Assembly: GCF_003073475.1 (NCBI RefSeq)
Contig: NZ_CP029033.1
Coordinates: 2,170,001 to 2,234,000, forward strand
DNA: 64,000 bases
Direction of reading: 5' to 3'
Origin: Actinobaculum sp. 313
GTDB taxonomy: Bacteria > Actinomycetota > Actinomycetes > Actinomycetales > Actinomycetaceae
Position numbers and translations under genes: made by a program. Position 1 is the stretch's first letter. Every line of letters begins with the position of its first letter. The notes beneath the pieces were generated by a model. It ran no database searches. It worked only from the letters and a program-made list of their open reading frames with translations, and had not been told where the DNA came from. This document shows, in pieces, positions 45,411-55,178 of the stretch.

Positions 45411-46529
45411 TCATTCCAGCACGAAGCTCTTGCTGGCAGAGGGGGCAGAATCACCGGCAAAGGTCAGGTTTGCCACATAGGTGCCAGCCGTCGCCGTTCC
45501 CTGACCGCTGGAACAGCCACTGGCGGAGGTGGAACCATCCCATGTCACCGTGGTCGAAGTAGAGAAATCACGGTTGAGGAGCAGCTGTTTCGACTCGCTA
45601 CCCGCTTGGCATGCGGCCGTGCTGGAGAGGTGCTGCCCACCTGATTCGATCTCGACATCCATGCTGGACCAGCCGATGTCGATGTAGCACGGGTTGTCCT
45701 GCGACTTATTGGTGAGCGTGATCGTGAATGTTACCGGCGACCCCGCCGTGCTGCCCGTCGCCGTGATCTCCGCATCCACCATATCGGCAGTGCACGCCAC
45801 CGGCGTATACATGGTGGTCGGATCGACGCGCACGATAGTGGAACGCTCGTGCAATTTGCCGGTTACGAACTTCGCTGCCATAGCAACACCCACAAGACCA
45901 ACGATGCACAAAACACCAAGGATAATCAGCCTGTTGCGAATCTGACGCTGTTGCTGGGCTGCACGGCGCTCATTGGCCCGCATCCGGGCGACCTCACGTG
46001 TGCGCGTGGACTCGCGTGAGCGTGGCCGTGCTGAGGCCGAACCCCTGCGCGCGCCTTGACCTTGTTGTGCCATCCCGCCACGTCGCGACGCCTGCGCCTT
46101 CCGTCCGGCCTGGTTCTTCTGCTGCGAGTGCCTCCGCCGCGAGGTTGCAGAATCCTCCCCGCGATGCGCGCCACCTGCGCGGCGCGACCCCGCGTCACCC
46201 GCGCGACGTGGCTTCCCCGCTTCGGCCCGGGCATTCCCCGCCTTTGCGGTGGACGGCGAACCGCCCGCCGTTCGCGACGCCCGCTTCGCCTCACGGCCCG
46301 CATCTCGCGTACCGCGAGTGGCTTTGCCGTCACGTGCAGCGGCACCCTTCTTTCCCGCTGCGGCACGGCGACCTTCTTGAGAACGTCTCCCGTCCTGTGC
46401 ACGACCCTTGCGTGCCACTCCCGGCTTTGACCGGGGGCTCTGCCGCTCCCGGCTTTTGCCTGGTTCCTCCGCATCTCGTGCCACGGCGCCCACGCTACCA
46501 TTTCGCGCGCCGTCCACCGAGTGGGGCAC
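45411..46529 (-). CDS. Basic single-pass membrane protein with extracytoplasmic domain
   Basis: I recognise no family. Of 372 residues, about the first 195 are extremely rich in Arg, Ala, Gly, Lys and Ser with almost no hydrophobics. One helix follows (RLIILGVLCIVGLVGVAMAAKF), then about 150 residues with an Ig-like or DUF4232-like beta pattern (CTADMVDAEITATGSTAGSP, SPVTFTITLTNKSQDNPCYI, GTYVANLTFAGDS) and four cysteines. Topology suggests a cytoplasmic basic tail and an outside domain. The start (46529) is 11 bases from the mutY start on the other strand; an internal start near MRANERR is possible if the basic region is not translated. Confidence 0.6.
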   Translation of the reverse strand: MPHSVDGARNGSVGAVARDAEEPGKSRERQSPRSKPGVARKGRAQDGRRSQEGRRAAAGKKGAAARDGKATRGTRDAGREAKRASRTAGGSPSTAKAGNARAEAGKPRRAGDAGSRRAGGAHRGEDSATSRRRHSQQKNQAGRKAQASRRGGMAQQGQGARRGSASARPRSRESTRTREVARMRANERRAAQQQRQIRNRLIILGVLCIVGLVGVAMAAKFVTGKLHERSTIVRVDPTTMYTPVACTADMVDAEITATGSTAGSPVTFTITLTNKSQDNPCYIDIGWSSMDVEIESGGQHLSSTAACQAGSESKQLLLNRDFSTSTTVTWDGSTSASGCSSGQGTATAGTYVANLTFAGDSAPSASKSFVLE

Positions 46530-46539
46530 ACTGGAGAGC

Positions 46540-47457
46540 GTGCAAAAGGATAAGCCCGCCGTTTACCACGATGTCGTCGCCTGGTACCGGCAAAACGCCC
46601 GCAAGCTGCCCTGGCGTGAGCCGGGCACGGACGCGTGGGCCATTCTCATATGCGAAGTCATGAGCCAACAGACGCCGGTCGCACGGGTGGAACCCGCCTG
46701 GCGGCTGTGGATGGAGCGCTGGCCCACCGCAACGGCCCTCGCCACGAGTTCACCGGCGGATGTGCTGGTGGCCTGGGGTAGACTCGGCTATCCGCGCCGG
46801 GCGCTGCGACTGCGCGAGTGCGCCGCCGTCGTCGTGGAACGCCACCACGGTGTACTTCCGGCCCGGCGCGAAGAACTTCTGGCGCTACCGGGTATCGGAC
46901 CGTACACGGCAGATGCACTTATTGCCTTCGCCTATCATCGCCGCTCGACCGTACTAGATACGAATATCCGCCGTGTGCTTGCCCGCTGGCAGACAGGAAC
47001 AGCACTCCCGCCGCCCACACTGCGTAAAGAGGAGACATTACGCGCACAGCAGTTGGTACCGCTCCTCGACTCTGCGGCATGGTTGTGGAACGCGGCGCTG
47101 ATGGAGCTCGGCGCTCTGATCTGTACAGCGCAAACGCCACGCTGCCAGCTCTGCCCACTAGCAGATAGCTGCCAGTGGCTGGCGATTGGCAAACCGCAGA
47201 GCACCCAGCCGCGCCGTACCCAGGCATTTGCCGGAACCACGCGCGAGGCACGCGGCAAAGTGATGGCCGTGCTGCGCGCCTCCCGCGGCCCGGTTACAGT
47301 TCCCCAACTGCTAAAACAGACGAACCTAGTCGAGTCGCGGTTGCGTACAGCCTTAGAGGGGCTGGTCGCCGACGGTCTGGCATGCCGCAGCGACGGCGCC
47401 TACACCCTACCCGGCCTGACGACGGCGGACCTGACTGCGGCGGATGACTCGCACTAG
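46540..47457 (+). CDS. mutY: A/G-specific adenine DNA glycosylase
   Basis: This repair enzyme (305 residues) removes adenine mispaired with 8-oxoguanine. Seen: RKLPWREPGTDAWAILICEVMSQQT (glutamate in the catalytic position), helix-hairpin-helix LPGIGPYTADALIAFAY, the catalytic aspartate in STVLDTNIRRVLAR, and the [4Fe-4S] cluster pattern C-x6-C-x2-C-x5-C in CTAQTPRCQLCPLADSC. The C-terminal domain is short, as in mycobacterial MutY. GTG 46540 is preferred because GGAG lies 4 bases upstream and homology begins there. Confidence 0.93.
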   Translation: MQKDKPAVYHDVVAWYRQNARKLPWREPGTDAWAILICEVMSQQTPVARVEPAWRLWMERWPTATALATSSPADVLVAWGRLGYPRRALRLRECAAVVVERHHGVLPARREELLALPGIGPYTADALIAFAYHRRSTVLDTNIRRVLARWQTGTALPPPTLRKEETLRAQQLVPLLDSAAWLWNAALMELGALICTAQTPRCQLCPLADSCQWLAIGKPQSTQPRRTQAFAGTTREARGKVMAVLRASRGPVTVPQLLKQTNLVESRLRTALEGLVADGLACRSDGAYTLPGLTTADLTAADDSH

Positions 47458-47499
47458 CTGCGCGAGTGCGCCACATGCTCCGCTGCCGCGTTCCGATTT

Positions 47500-48464
47500 C
47501 TATTTCACCGGCGTGAGCGCCTCACCTCCGCCCAGTACCGCCAGTACATTGTCGAGTGCCAGCTGGCACATTCTGTCGCGCGTGGCCTCGCCGGCACTCG
47601 CCGTATGCGGCGTAACAACAATCTGCGGGCGACGCAACAACTCCGGATTGACCACCGGTTCACCCTCGAAGGTGTCAATGGCGGCGCCGCGTATATGCCC
47701 CGCGTCGATCGCTTCCAGCAGGGCCTGCTCGTCAACTACACCGCCCCGTGCGCAGTTGATGAGGTAGGCCCCTCCTTCATCGCGGCGATGGTCTGCGCAT
47801 TCATCAGGTGGCGAGTGGCGGGGAGGAGCGGAACGTGTAGCGAAACGATATCTGCGCGCGTAAGCAGTTCCTCTTGGGAAACGATCTCCACGCCGTCGAT
47901 AACCTCCCCGGCCGTCAGCGTTGTGTCTGCCGCCAGGACCTCCATGTCGAAGGCGCGGGCACGGGCGGCAACGGCCCGTCCGATACGTCCGAAACCAATA
48001 ATCCCCAGCGTCGCCCCTGCTGATACATCCAGTCCGACGAACATGCGCGGCCCCCAGATCCACTCCTCGCCTTCGTGCAGGAATCTGTCGGCCTCAACCA
48101 CTCGACGGCACAACGCCAGTATCAGCGCCAGTGTGTGATCCGCCGTCGCCCCATCAAGCACGCCGGGCGTGTTCGTGATCTGCACGTTATGGCGCTGCGC
48201 TGCTTCCACATCGATATTGTCGTAGCCGACGGCGACGTTCGCCACCACCTTGAGCTGCGGGCCGGCTGCGACGAAGAACTCCTCATCGATCCGCTCCGTG
48301 AGGGTGACGATCGCGGCATCTTTCCCCGCGACGGCAGCAAGAAGTTGCGCCCGGCTTGGCGGCGCCTCCTCTCCCACCTCGAAAGAAAAACCATCCAACG
48401 TGGACAACCCGGCCAGCACGTTGTCCGTCAGGAGCCTTGCAACATACACATTCTTGGTGGCCAT
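47500..48464 (-). pseudogene. D-2-hydroxyacid dehydrogenase (glyoxylate/hydroxypyruvate reductase type), one frameshift
   Basis: This NAD(P)-dependent enzyme would be 321 residues. The first frame has VVANVAVGYDNIDVEAAQ, the GxGxxG motif LGIIGFGRIGRAVAARA (153-170) and ADIVSLHVPLLPATRHLMNA. The second supplies AYLINCARGGVVDEQALLEA (catalytic Arg), DTFEGEPVVNPEL (Glu) and VVTPHTASAGEATR (His). One extra G in the run at 47769-47772 (CCCC, plus strand) joins them as AAMKEGAYLINCARGG. Substrate could be glyoxylate, hydroxypyruvate or a related acid. Confidence 0.85.
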
Positions 48465-48879
48465 TTGTTCCCTGCCCTTTCCGTCCGCGCAGCCCGCGCG
48501 ATGACGCTACGTAGTATCAAGTTGTTTGCGGTGATCGCGGCGCGACACAGCGCCACCGCTCGCCCTCATCAGCTGTCGGCGCTCGGGAGAAAACAGGCCT
48601 CTACCAGCTAAGGGACTCACGCCCGCGTGTTTTCATCATATCCACGCACACTCACGAGTGGCTACGGCAATACACTACTGATCATGCCGTTGACTGCGGC
48701 CGTCGTTGCATCTCGGTACCTTCGTCCTGTCCAAAACGCCGGAAGCTGACATTTACCCTACTTTCGTCCTAGGTGCGGTGCTGGCGGGGCGGCCGGGCCG
48801 GTCTCCGTCCACCCATCGGATTCACAGCACGGCGCGCCGGATGGACGCCTTACCTCTAGACTTGCCTGCGGGAGGAGTC
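48465..48879. other. Spacer upstream of the small membrane protein gene
   Basis: These 415 bases show no supported gene. An in-frame extension of the next gene to 48706 lacks a ribosome site and hydrophobic pattern. The two divergent promoters (dehydrogenase and membrane protein) should be here. Confidence 0.4.
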
Positions 48880-49335
48880 ATGAGAAGTAACGAAGTGTCC
48901 ACCGAAATGCGTGACGCGCTGCGGCGCCTACGTTTTCTTCTTTGCTGCAGCGTAGGCTTGGCGCTGGGCATGCTGTTGCTCTGCCTGCTGGCACTGCTCT
49001 TCATTTCCTGGGCCACCGATGCCACAGCCAAACAGCTGCCGCTCATGTTAGTGGCTCCCGGCGCTTGCCTTCTTCTGGCGAGCGGGGCCGTACTGTTTCT
49101 CGCCATTCGCTCCACCGCGTGGCACTCCGCATACCGGAGCGCAGCCGACGTGCTACGCATTTTGGCCATTCTCAGTGTTCTTGCCACTGCGGCCTGCGCC
49201 ATCCTCTTTATCCCGCGCGCCGCACTGCAAACGGTGCTGCTGACGCTTCTCTGCCTGCAAGTGCCGGTTGCCCAGTTCTTCTTGTCCCGGCATTTGCGCC
49301 GGGCGACGGCGGGTATCGGCGAAGAGCAGCCCTAA
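48880..49335 (+). CDS. Small four-helix membrane protein, unknown function
   Basis: The 151-residue protein shows four hydrophobic stretches: LCCSVGLALGMLLLCLLALL, LPLMLVAPGACLLLASGAVL, ILAILSVLATAACAILFI and LLTLLCLQVPVAQFFL. ATG 48880 is chosen because GGAGGAG precedes it by a few bases, the strongest ribosome site in this region. No family motif is evident; genes like this are common as hypotheticals in actinobacteria. Confidence 0.7.
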   Translation: MRSNEVSTEMRDALRRLRFLLCCSVGLALGMLLLCLLALLFISWATDATAKQLPLMLVAPGACLLLASGAVLFLAIRSTAWHSAYRSAADVLRILAILSVLATAACAILFIPRAALQTVLLTLLCLQVPVAQFFLSRHLRRATAGIGEEQP

Positions 49336-49431
49336 CCACGATCCCACCACCAGATTGCACTCGCCTGTTTCGACTCTCCACCTGCGGCGTACCGGTCTTT
49401 TGCCGGAACACCAAGGCAAGGTAGTCCCTGC

Positions 49432-49932
49432 TCAATACAGCTCTTTGAGCATGCGGGTGTTGCCCAGCGTATTAGGCTTCATCTTCGCGAGGTCGAGGAA
49501 CTCTGCAATGCCGTCGTCGTGCGAACGCAGCATCTCTTGAAATACATCGGTGCCAACAGGAGTACCCGCAATGGGATGGAAACCATGCCGGGCAAAGAAG
49601 TCCACTTCAAAGGTCAAGCAGAACAGCCTTTTCAAGCCCAAAGTCCGAGCCCTCTCCTCGAGCTTTCCGAGCAAACGATGCCCCACCCCGGCACCGAGGA
49701 ATTCTTCGGCGACGGCGAGTGTGCGTATCTCCGCAATGTCATCCCACAGCACATGCAGTGCACCGCAACCGATCACACGTTCATCCTCACAGGCCACGAT
49801 GAACTCCTGCACATCCTCGAAGTAGGAGATGAGTTCCTTGGAAATGAGAATGCGTCGGGCGGAGTAGGGGGCAACAATGGCTGCGATTGCTCGCACATCG
49901 GAAGGACGGGCAGGACGGAAGCGGATAGTCAC
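49432..49932 (-). CDS. GNAT-family N-acetyltransferase (ArgA-like fold)
   Basis: The 166-residue protein has the acetyl-CoA-binding core IAEIRTLAVAEEFLGAGVGH (motif A, ending RxxGxG-like) and LGLKRLFCLTFEVDFFARHG. Its IRPARPSD-type N-terminus (MTIRFRPARPSDVRAI) resembles amino-acid N-acetyltransferases; in actinobacteria a short GNAT of this type can act as N-acetylglutamate synthase. GTG 49932 overlaps the SorC stop (GTGA). The substrate is not certain. Confidence 0.85.
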   Translation of the reverse strand: MTIRFRPARPSDVRAIAAIVAPYSARRILISKELISYFEDVQEFIVACEDERVIGCGALHVLWDDIAEIRTLAVAEEFLGAGVGHRLLGKLEERARTLGLKRLFCLTFEVDFFARHGFHPIAGTPVGTDVFQEMLRSHDDGIAEFLDLAKMKPNTLGNTRMLKELY

Positions 49933-50932
49933 TCGGCTATTCCAGCATGACCGGGCCGCGCATGCCAACGGCGTTCGTTTTCCTCAATGACGCGCCGCGC
50001 ACATTCGTCGTCGACAATAAGATCCGTCACCGCGCCGGAACGTAGCACACCCGCCAAGGCCGTAGCCTTCGCAGGACCGGCAGCAACGCATATACGCCGA
50101 GGAATCCGTGCCAGTTCGGCGGGAGTGGGCCCGGAGGCGCGCGAATTGATCTCAATATCGGCATAACTGCCGTTGGCTCGAACAAGGACCGTACACACGT
50201 CCCCGACGACGCCGTCGCGACGCAGCCTCAACACCTCTTCGCCGCTCATGTAACCACCGGCATACACATGCGAGGCGACCGGGGCGGAGAATGCACCGAC
50301 ACCGAAAACGGCGATATCCGCTCCCCTGCCAGCATCTCGGACAGCGGCGATGGAACGTTCTCGCCACATGGCGGCCCGCGTGGAGGCGTAGTCGAAGAAC
50401 GCCGGCACCGGGAAGGCGAGAATCTTCGCACCGAAGGCACGCCCGAAGTTTCCCAGCAGTTCCCCCACGTATGGGATACCGGTTGTCACGGGATTGGCGG
50501 CGCCGTTGAGCTGGACGATAGTCACGCGTTCCAGCGGCTTCGGTACCAGCCGCTCGGAAATGGCCGACACCGTGGTACCCCAGGCAATACCCAGGGTCAT
50601 GCCGTCTTCCAGGGCCTCGCTGATCATGGCACCGGCCACCGATGCCACTTTCTCCAGGCGCCGCAGTTCGGTGGTCGCCTGGGGCGTAGGCACAATGGTC
50701 ACCCTGACGTTGTACATATCCCCAGCTGAGAGGCTAGCGTTCCGGTTGGTTCTTGCGGAGCGTGTAAAGAGATCCGTACCAGGCCTTCATTACGCGCTGA
50801 CGCCACCAAACGAGACACGGTCGACCGGGACAATCCCATCTTCTTCGCGATCGACTCCATCGTTTGCTGCTCCAGGTAGTAGAGCAACGCCGCCTCATAC
50901 GCGAGACGACGACGTTCCGCACTATCAGCCAT
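49929..50932 (-). pseudogene. SorC/DeoR-type sugar-responsive transcriptional regulator, one frameshift
   Basis: The first frame has the N-terminal HTH (YYLEQQTMESIAKKMGLSRS, then STVSRLVASARNEGLVRI). The second carries the SorC sugar-phosphate-binding domain (TLGIAWGTTVSAISERLVPK, ASHVYAGGYMSGEE, GVVGDVCTVLVRANG). One missing G in the run at 50720-50723 (CCCC, plus strand) separates them; restoring it reads ASQLGDMYNVRVTIVP and 334 residues. It diverges from glpABC by 94 bases, so that operon is its likely target. Related EryD-type regulators control polyol use. It overlaps the GNAT gene. Confidence 0.85.
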
Positions 50933-51012
50933 GGCTCCATTATGCACGGTTTCCCGCCGCGACATTGCACCAACGCACATTGTCACTCCAGCCACACCGA
51001 ATACCTGCACCT

Positions 51013-51018
51013 TATAAC
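51013..51018 (+). promoter_or_regulatory. Possible -10 element of glpA (leaderless start)
   Basis: TATAAC lies 8 bases before the glpA ATG at 51027, and no ribosome site precedes that ATG. If this is the -10 box, transcription would begin at or one or two bases before the ATG, giving a leaderless message, common in actinobacteria. I saw no good -35 box at the usual spacing. Confidence 0.3.
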
Positions 51019-51026
51019 CTTGAGAT

Positions 51027-52733
51027 ATGTCTGGCACGAAGCTTTCTTGCGATGTCGTTGTCATTGGCGGTGGAGCCACCGGCGTTGGCGTGCTCCGCGA
51101 TGCCGCAATGCGCGGCCTTTCAGCAATCCTGGTCGAAAGAGTTGATCTGGGCCAGGGCACGACGGGCCGATACCACGGTCTACTCCATTCCGGAGGACGC
51201 TACGTGGTATCCGATCCCGAGTCAGCCACCGAGTGTGCCGAGGAGAACGCCATCCTCACCCGCATTCACCCCGACGCTGTCGAGGCAACCGGTGGCCTCT
51301 TCGTCGCCGTCGCCGGTGACGACGAATCCTATCCTGACCGTTTTCTTGCCGGGGCCGAGGCCACCGGCGTTCCCACCTCCGAGATCACGGTGGCCGAGGC
51401 ACTGCGCCGGGAGCCACGCCTCAACCCGCAGATCTTCCGCGCCTTCGAGGTGCATGATGGCACCGTTGACGGATGGCGGATGGTGTGGGGAGCCGCCGAC
51501 TCCGCCCGCCAATATGGAGCGCAGGTGCTCACCTATCACCGCGTCACTGGTATTGAGGTGCGCGACGGCGCCGTCGCCGCGGTCATCTGCCATGGCGATA
51601 AAACCGGTGAGGACGTCACCATTGACTGCCGGGCCGTTGTTAACGCTGCCGGGCCGTGGGCCGGAAAGATCGCCGAGCTTGCCGGTGAGCAGGATGTCGA
51701 GGTCGTTCCCGGCCGCGGCATTATGATCGCCATGAACCATCGCCTGGTGAACCGGGTTGTTAACCGCTGTGTTTACCCGGCCGACGGCGACATCCTGGTC
51801 CCCGTGCACACCGTGTCGATTATCGGTACCACCGACGCCCGTGCCTCCGATCCCGACCGGTTGGCAATCGAGCCCGCCGAGGTCCAGCAGATGCTTGACG
51901 CCGGAGAACAATTGATCCCCGGCTTCCGCCAGGCCCGTGCCTTGCATGCGTGGGCGGGCGCTCGGCCGCTTCTGAAGGATCGGCGAGTCAGCGCCGATGA
52001 CACCCGGCATATGTCGCGCAATATGAGTGTTATCACCCATGATGTGCGCGGCCTAGTGACCGTAGCCGGAGGCAAACTGACCACTTACCGGCTCATGGCC
52101 GCCCGCACCATGGATGCGGTATGCCAAGTGCTGGGCGAGAATCGCCCCTGCCGCACCGCCGACGAAGCGGTTGCCACCGGCTCGACGTACAAGGTCACGC
52201 ACCGCCTAGGCGAGGTGGAGAAGGCAAAGAAGGCCTCCCACGGTCTGCCCGATCCAGACCCGGTAATCTGCGAATGCGAGCTTGTCACCAAGTCGATGAT
52301 CACGGATCTTCTCGCGGCACAGCCAACTGCCACCTTCGACGATCTACGCCGCCAACTCCGCATCGGAATGGGACCATGCCAAGGCGGGTTCTGTGCCTCG
52401 CGCACCGCCGGAATTGCGCACGAGTCCGGTTGTTGGAGCGCGGCGCAGAGCACGGAACTGCTGCGCCTGTTCTTGAAGAACCGGTGGAACGGCATCTACC
52501 CCATTCTTTCCGGAGCGCAGGCGCGCGAGGCCTCGCTGGACGAGTGGATTTACCAAGGCACATACAGCATTGATGCGCTCCCGGTAACGGATCTACCCGC
52601 CGGTGCCGAGCTTGTATCTGCTACGCCGTATCCATCGCCGGGCCCAAACCCGGCGGCCAGCACTGGAGACACTCAGAGCACGGACTCCGCCAGTGGAACC
52701 AGTACCGCAAACTCGAGCGGAGAGGGGAAGTGA
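51027..52733 (+). CDS. glpA: Anaerobic glycerol-3-phosphate dehydrogenase subunit A
   Basis: This FAD subunit (568 residues) oxidises glycerol 3-phosphate. The FAD site VVVIGGGATGVGVLRDAAMR opens the protein, followed by GLLHSGGRYVVSDPESA and the substrate region PLLKDRRVSADDTRHMSRN. A BFD-like [2Fe-2S] region at the C-terminus shows CECELV and GMGPCQGGFCASR. A serine-rich tail of about 40 residues ends it. glpB starts after one base. It faces the SorC regulator. Confidence 0.93.
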   Translation: MSGTKLSCDVVVIGGGATGVGVLRDAAMRGLSAILVERVDLGQGTTGRYHGLLHSGGRYVVSDPESATECAEENAILTRIHPDAVEATGGLFVAVAGDDESYPDRFLAGAEATGVPTSEITVAEALRREPRLNPQIFRAFEVHDGTVDGWRMVWGAADSARQYGAQVLTYHRVTGIEVRDGAVAAVICHGDKTGEDVTIDCRAVVNAAGPWAGKIAELAGEQDVEVVPGRGIMIAMNHRLVNRVVNRCVYPADGDILVPVHTVSIIGTTDARASDPDRLAIEPAEVQQMLDAGEQLIPGFRQARALHAWAGARPLLKDRRVSADDTRHMSRNMSVITHDVRGLVTVAGGKLTTYRLMAARTMDAVCQVLGENRPCRTADEAVATGSTYKVTHRLGEVEKAKKASHGLPDPDPVICECELVTKSMITDLLAAQPTATFDDLRRQLRIGMGPCQGGFCASRTAGIAHESGCWSAAQSTELLRLFLKNRWNGIYPILSGAQAREASLDEWIYQGTYSIDALPVTDLPAGAELVSATPYPSPGPNPAASTGDTQSTDSASGTSTANSSGEGK

Positions 52734-52734
52734 C

Positions 52735-53907
52735 ATGACAACCGTAGTCATTGGGGCAGGCATTGCCGGGCTTACTGCGGCGATTATGGCACGCAAGGTC
52801 GGCGAGGATGTCACCGTGGTGACCGTCGGCTTCGGAGGGTTGCAACTCGGCCAGGGCACGCTTGACATATTCGGGGCTCCGCGGCCGCTTGAGATGATCG
52901 GTAAACTACCCGCAGGTCACCCCTACACCGTCATCACCGAGGAGTCATTGCGTGCCGGCTGCGCGGCCTTCATGGAGATTGTTCCGCTGCAGGGCAGCCT
53001 GGAAGAGACCACGGTTCTTCCCACCGCATTGGGCGCGCTGCGCCGCACGAGTTTCTTCCCCGCATCCATGGCGGCCGGAAGTGTCGACGACGGCGCCCGC
53101 TACCTGCTGGTCGGGTTCAGCGGTCTGAAGGACTTCTATCCACTCCTTGCGGCAGAGAATCTACGCAGTCAGGGTGTCGAGGCCCGCGCCGAAGTGCTTG
53201 AGCTCGTAGCATCCGGGGATACGTCGCTTCCCTACTCGCGGATGCTCGCCGATCCGGCCGCCGCCGAGTCACTTGGAAAGCGACTGGGAGAATTGGCACA
53301 GGAAGGCGAGCGCATCGGTATTGCCGCTGTCGCCCGCGAGGATGCCGCCGCACGGATCGAGCAGGCCGCCGGGCATCCGGTATTCCAGATCCCGACGGCG
53401 CCGCCGTCCATCTCCGGTCTGCAAATGAACGAAAAACTGCGCCAGGCCTGCGTCGATATGCGCATTCGCATGTTCTTAAACGGCAAGGCAGTTGGTGCGG
53501 TGACCTCCGGTGACCGTGTGAGCGCTGTGAAGGTGCAGGTGGCGGGATCGGTGAAGGAACTGCCTGCGGATCACGTCGTCTACGCCGGTGGCGGTCTCGA
53601 TTCAGGCGCCCTGCTGTACGATTCCTACGGCGAGCTCTCGGATACCGTATTCTCGCTGCCCGTCGTCGGCGCGGAGAATCCTGTGCACGGCGACTATCTG
53701 GGCCAGCGGCAGCCGCTGTTTGCTGCCGGTTTGGCCGTTGACGCCGATATGCGGCCGCTGGATGGCGACCGTCCCGTCTACACGAATGTGCACGCGGTGG
53801 GCGGCATGCTCGCCGGTGCCCAACGTGCCCATGAGAAATCTGGCGAGGGTATTGCGCTTGGAAGCGCCGCGCAGGCCGTCGCCGCTATGCAAAGGAGCGA
53901 CGCATGA
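52735..53907 (+). CDS. glpB: Anaerobic glycerol-3-phosphate dehydrogenase subunit B
   Basis: This 390-residue flavoprotein links GlpA to GlpC. It opens with TTVVIGAGIAGLTAAIMARK, an FAD or FMN nucleotide site, and contains LQLGQGTLDIFGAP and HVVYAGGGLDSGALLYDSYG typical of GlpB. ATG 52735 is chosen because GGAGAGGGG precedes it; the in-frame extension lies in glpA. The last 4 bases overlap glpC. Confidence 0.92.
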   Translation: MTTVVIGAGIAGLTAAIMARKVGEDVTVVTVGFGGLQLGQGTLDIFGAPRPLEMIGKLPAGHPYTVITEESLRAGCAAFMEIVPLQGSLEETTVLPTALGALRRTSFFPASMAAGSVDDGARYLLVGFSGLKDFYPLLAAENLRSQGVEARAEVLELVASGDTSLPYSRMLADPAAAESLGKRLGELAQEGERIGIAAVAREDAAARIEQAAGHPVFQIPTAPPSISGLQMNEKLRQACVDMRIRMFLNGKAVGAVTSGDRVSAVKVQVAGSVKELPADHVVYAGGGLDSGALLYDSYGELSDTVFSLPVVGAENPVHGDYLGQRQPLFAAGLAVDADMRPLDGDRPVYTNVHAVGGMLAGAQRAHEKSGEGIALGSAAQAVAAMQRSDA

Positions 53908-55178
53908 CAGCCCTCGACAACGCCCGCGCATCGTTGGCACGGGCCAGCCTCGACCAGTGCGTCAAATGCACGATCTGCGAAACACAGTGCCCAGTGGCGG
54001 AGGCGACCCCGCTGTTCCCTGGGCCGAAGTATGTAGGACCGCAGGCGGAAAGGCTGCGGCACGGAGAGTCTGTGGACTACTCGCTTGACTACTGCTCCGG
54101 CTGCTCGATTTGTTCCACCGTGTGCCCGCAGGGAGTGAAGATCGCCGAGATCAACGCGCAGGCTCGCGCGGTGATGAAGGCCAACCATATGCCTTTGCGT
54201 GACCGCCTGATTACGCAGACGGAACTGGAGGGCAAGCTGCTGACGCCCTTCGCACCGATTGCCAATGCGGCTCTGAAGAATCGACCGATTCGCAAGGTTG
54301 TTTCCGCCGTCGTCGGCGTACACGAGGATGCGCCGATGCCCAAGGCGCAGCGGCATAGCTTCCAGCACTGGTTCAAACGGCATACGCCGGTCGCCGCCCC
54401 GACCCGCGGCCCTCTCGTGTTCTTCCACGGCTGCGCGGGCGGCTACTTCGAAGTCGAGACTTCCAAGGCCACGGTTGAAGTGCTGGAATACCTGGGATAC
54501 GAGGTGATCGTGCCGCCGCAGGGCTGCTGTGGCCTCGCTTTCCAGTCCAACGGACTGTTTGACAGCGCGGCCAAGAAGGTTCGCAAACTGGCGAACCAGT
54601 TGCGTGCGGCCGGCGAAGACCTCACGATCATATCGTCGTCGGGTTCCTGTGCCGGCATGATGCGCCACGAGGCCCACGAGATCATGGGTCTCGAGGACTC
54701 GGAGTTACTCGATGTAGGCTCCCGGATGGTGGAAACCTCCGAGTTCTTGGTGGAGCTTCTACACAAGGGCGAGTTCCCGGTGGGGGATCTGCGCAGGATT
54801 AACGCGGTCATTCCTTACCACCAGCCGTGCCAGGTGAAATCGCAGGGCATTGGCAAGCCCGCCATTGAGCTGATGGAGGCCATCCCGGGGGTCACGGTGA
54901 TTGAGTCCGGGCGTGGCTGCTGCGGCATCGCCGGAACCTATGGCCTGAAGAAGGAGAAGTACGAGGTTGCCCAGCGGGTGGGCCGTCCGCTCTTCGACAT
55001 GGTTCGCAGCACTAACCCCAATCTGGCCGCCTGCGAGACGGAGACCTGCCGCTGGCAGATCCGCAAGGGCAGTGGCGCGGAAGTTATTCACCCCGTGCAG
55101 CTGATCCACGCCGCGCTGGGTCTGGGTGGGGCCGAGTTGGTGGAGCAAGCCGAGCGCGCCGGGACTGCGGTGCGCTGA
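53904..55178 (+). CDS. glpC: Anaerobic glycerol-3-phosphate dehydrogenase subunit C
   Basis: This membrane-associated iron-sulfur subunit (424 residues) passes electrons to menaquinone. Two [4Fe-4S] motifs are CVKCTICETQCPVAE and CSGCSICSTVCPQGVK near residues 12-80. Two CCG domains follow: GCAGGYFEVETSK with GCCGLAFQSNG, and a second with GRGCCGIAGTYG. The stop lies inside the first unit of a 26-bp degenerate repeat. Confidence 0.94.
   Translation: MTALDNARASLARASLDQCVKCTICETQCPVAEATPLFPGPKYVGPQAERLRHGESVDYSLDYCSGCSICSTVCPQGVKIAEINAQARAVMKANHMPLRDRLITQTELEGKLLTPFAPIANAALKNRPIRKVVSAVVGVHEDAPMPKAQRHSFQHWFKRHTPVAAPTRGPLVFFHGCAGGYFEVETSKATVEVLEYLGYEVIVPPQGCCGLAFQSNGLFDSAAKKVRKLANQLRAAGEDLTIISSSGSCAGMMRHEAHEIMGLEDSELLDVGSRMVETSEFLVELLHKGEFPVGDLRRINAVIPYHQPCQVKSQGIGKPAIELMEAIPGVTVIESGRGCCGIAGTYGLKKEKYEVAQRVGRPLFDMVRSTNPNLAACETETCRWQIRKGSGAEVIHPVQLIHAALGLGGAELVEQAERAGTAVR

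Noticed and set aside
46540-47457. Truncated MutY
   Set aside because: The missing NUDIX-like C-terminal domain is normal for actinobacterial MutY of about 300 residues.
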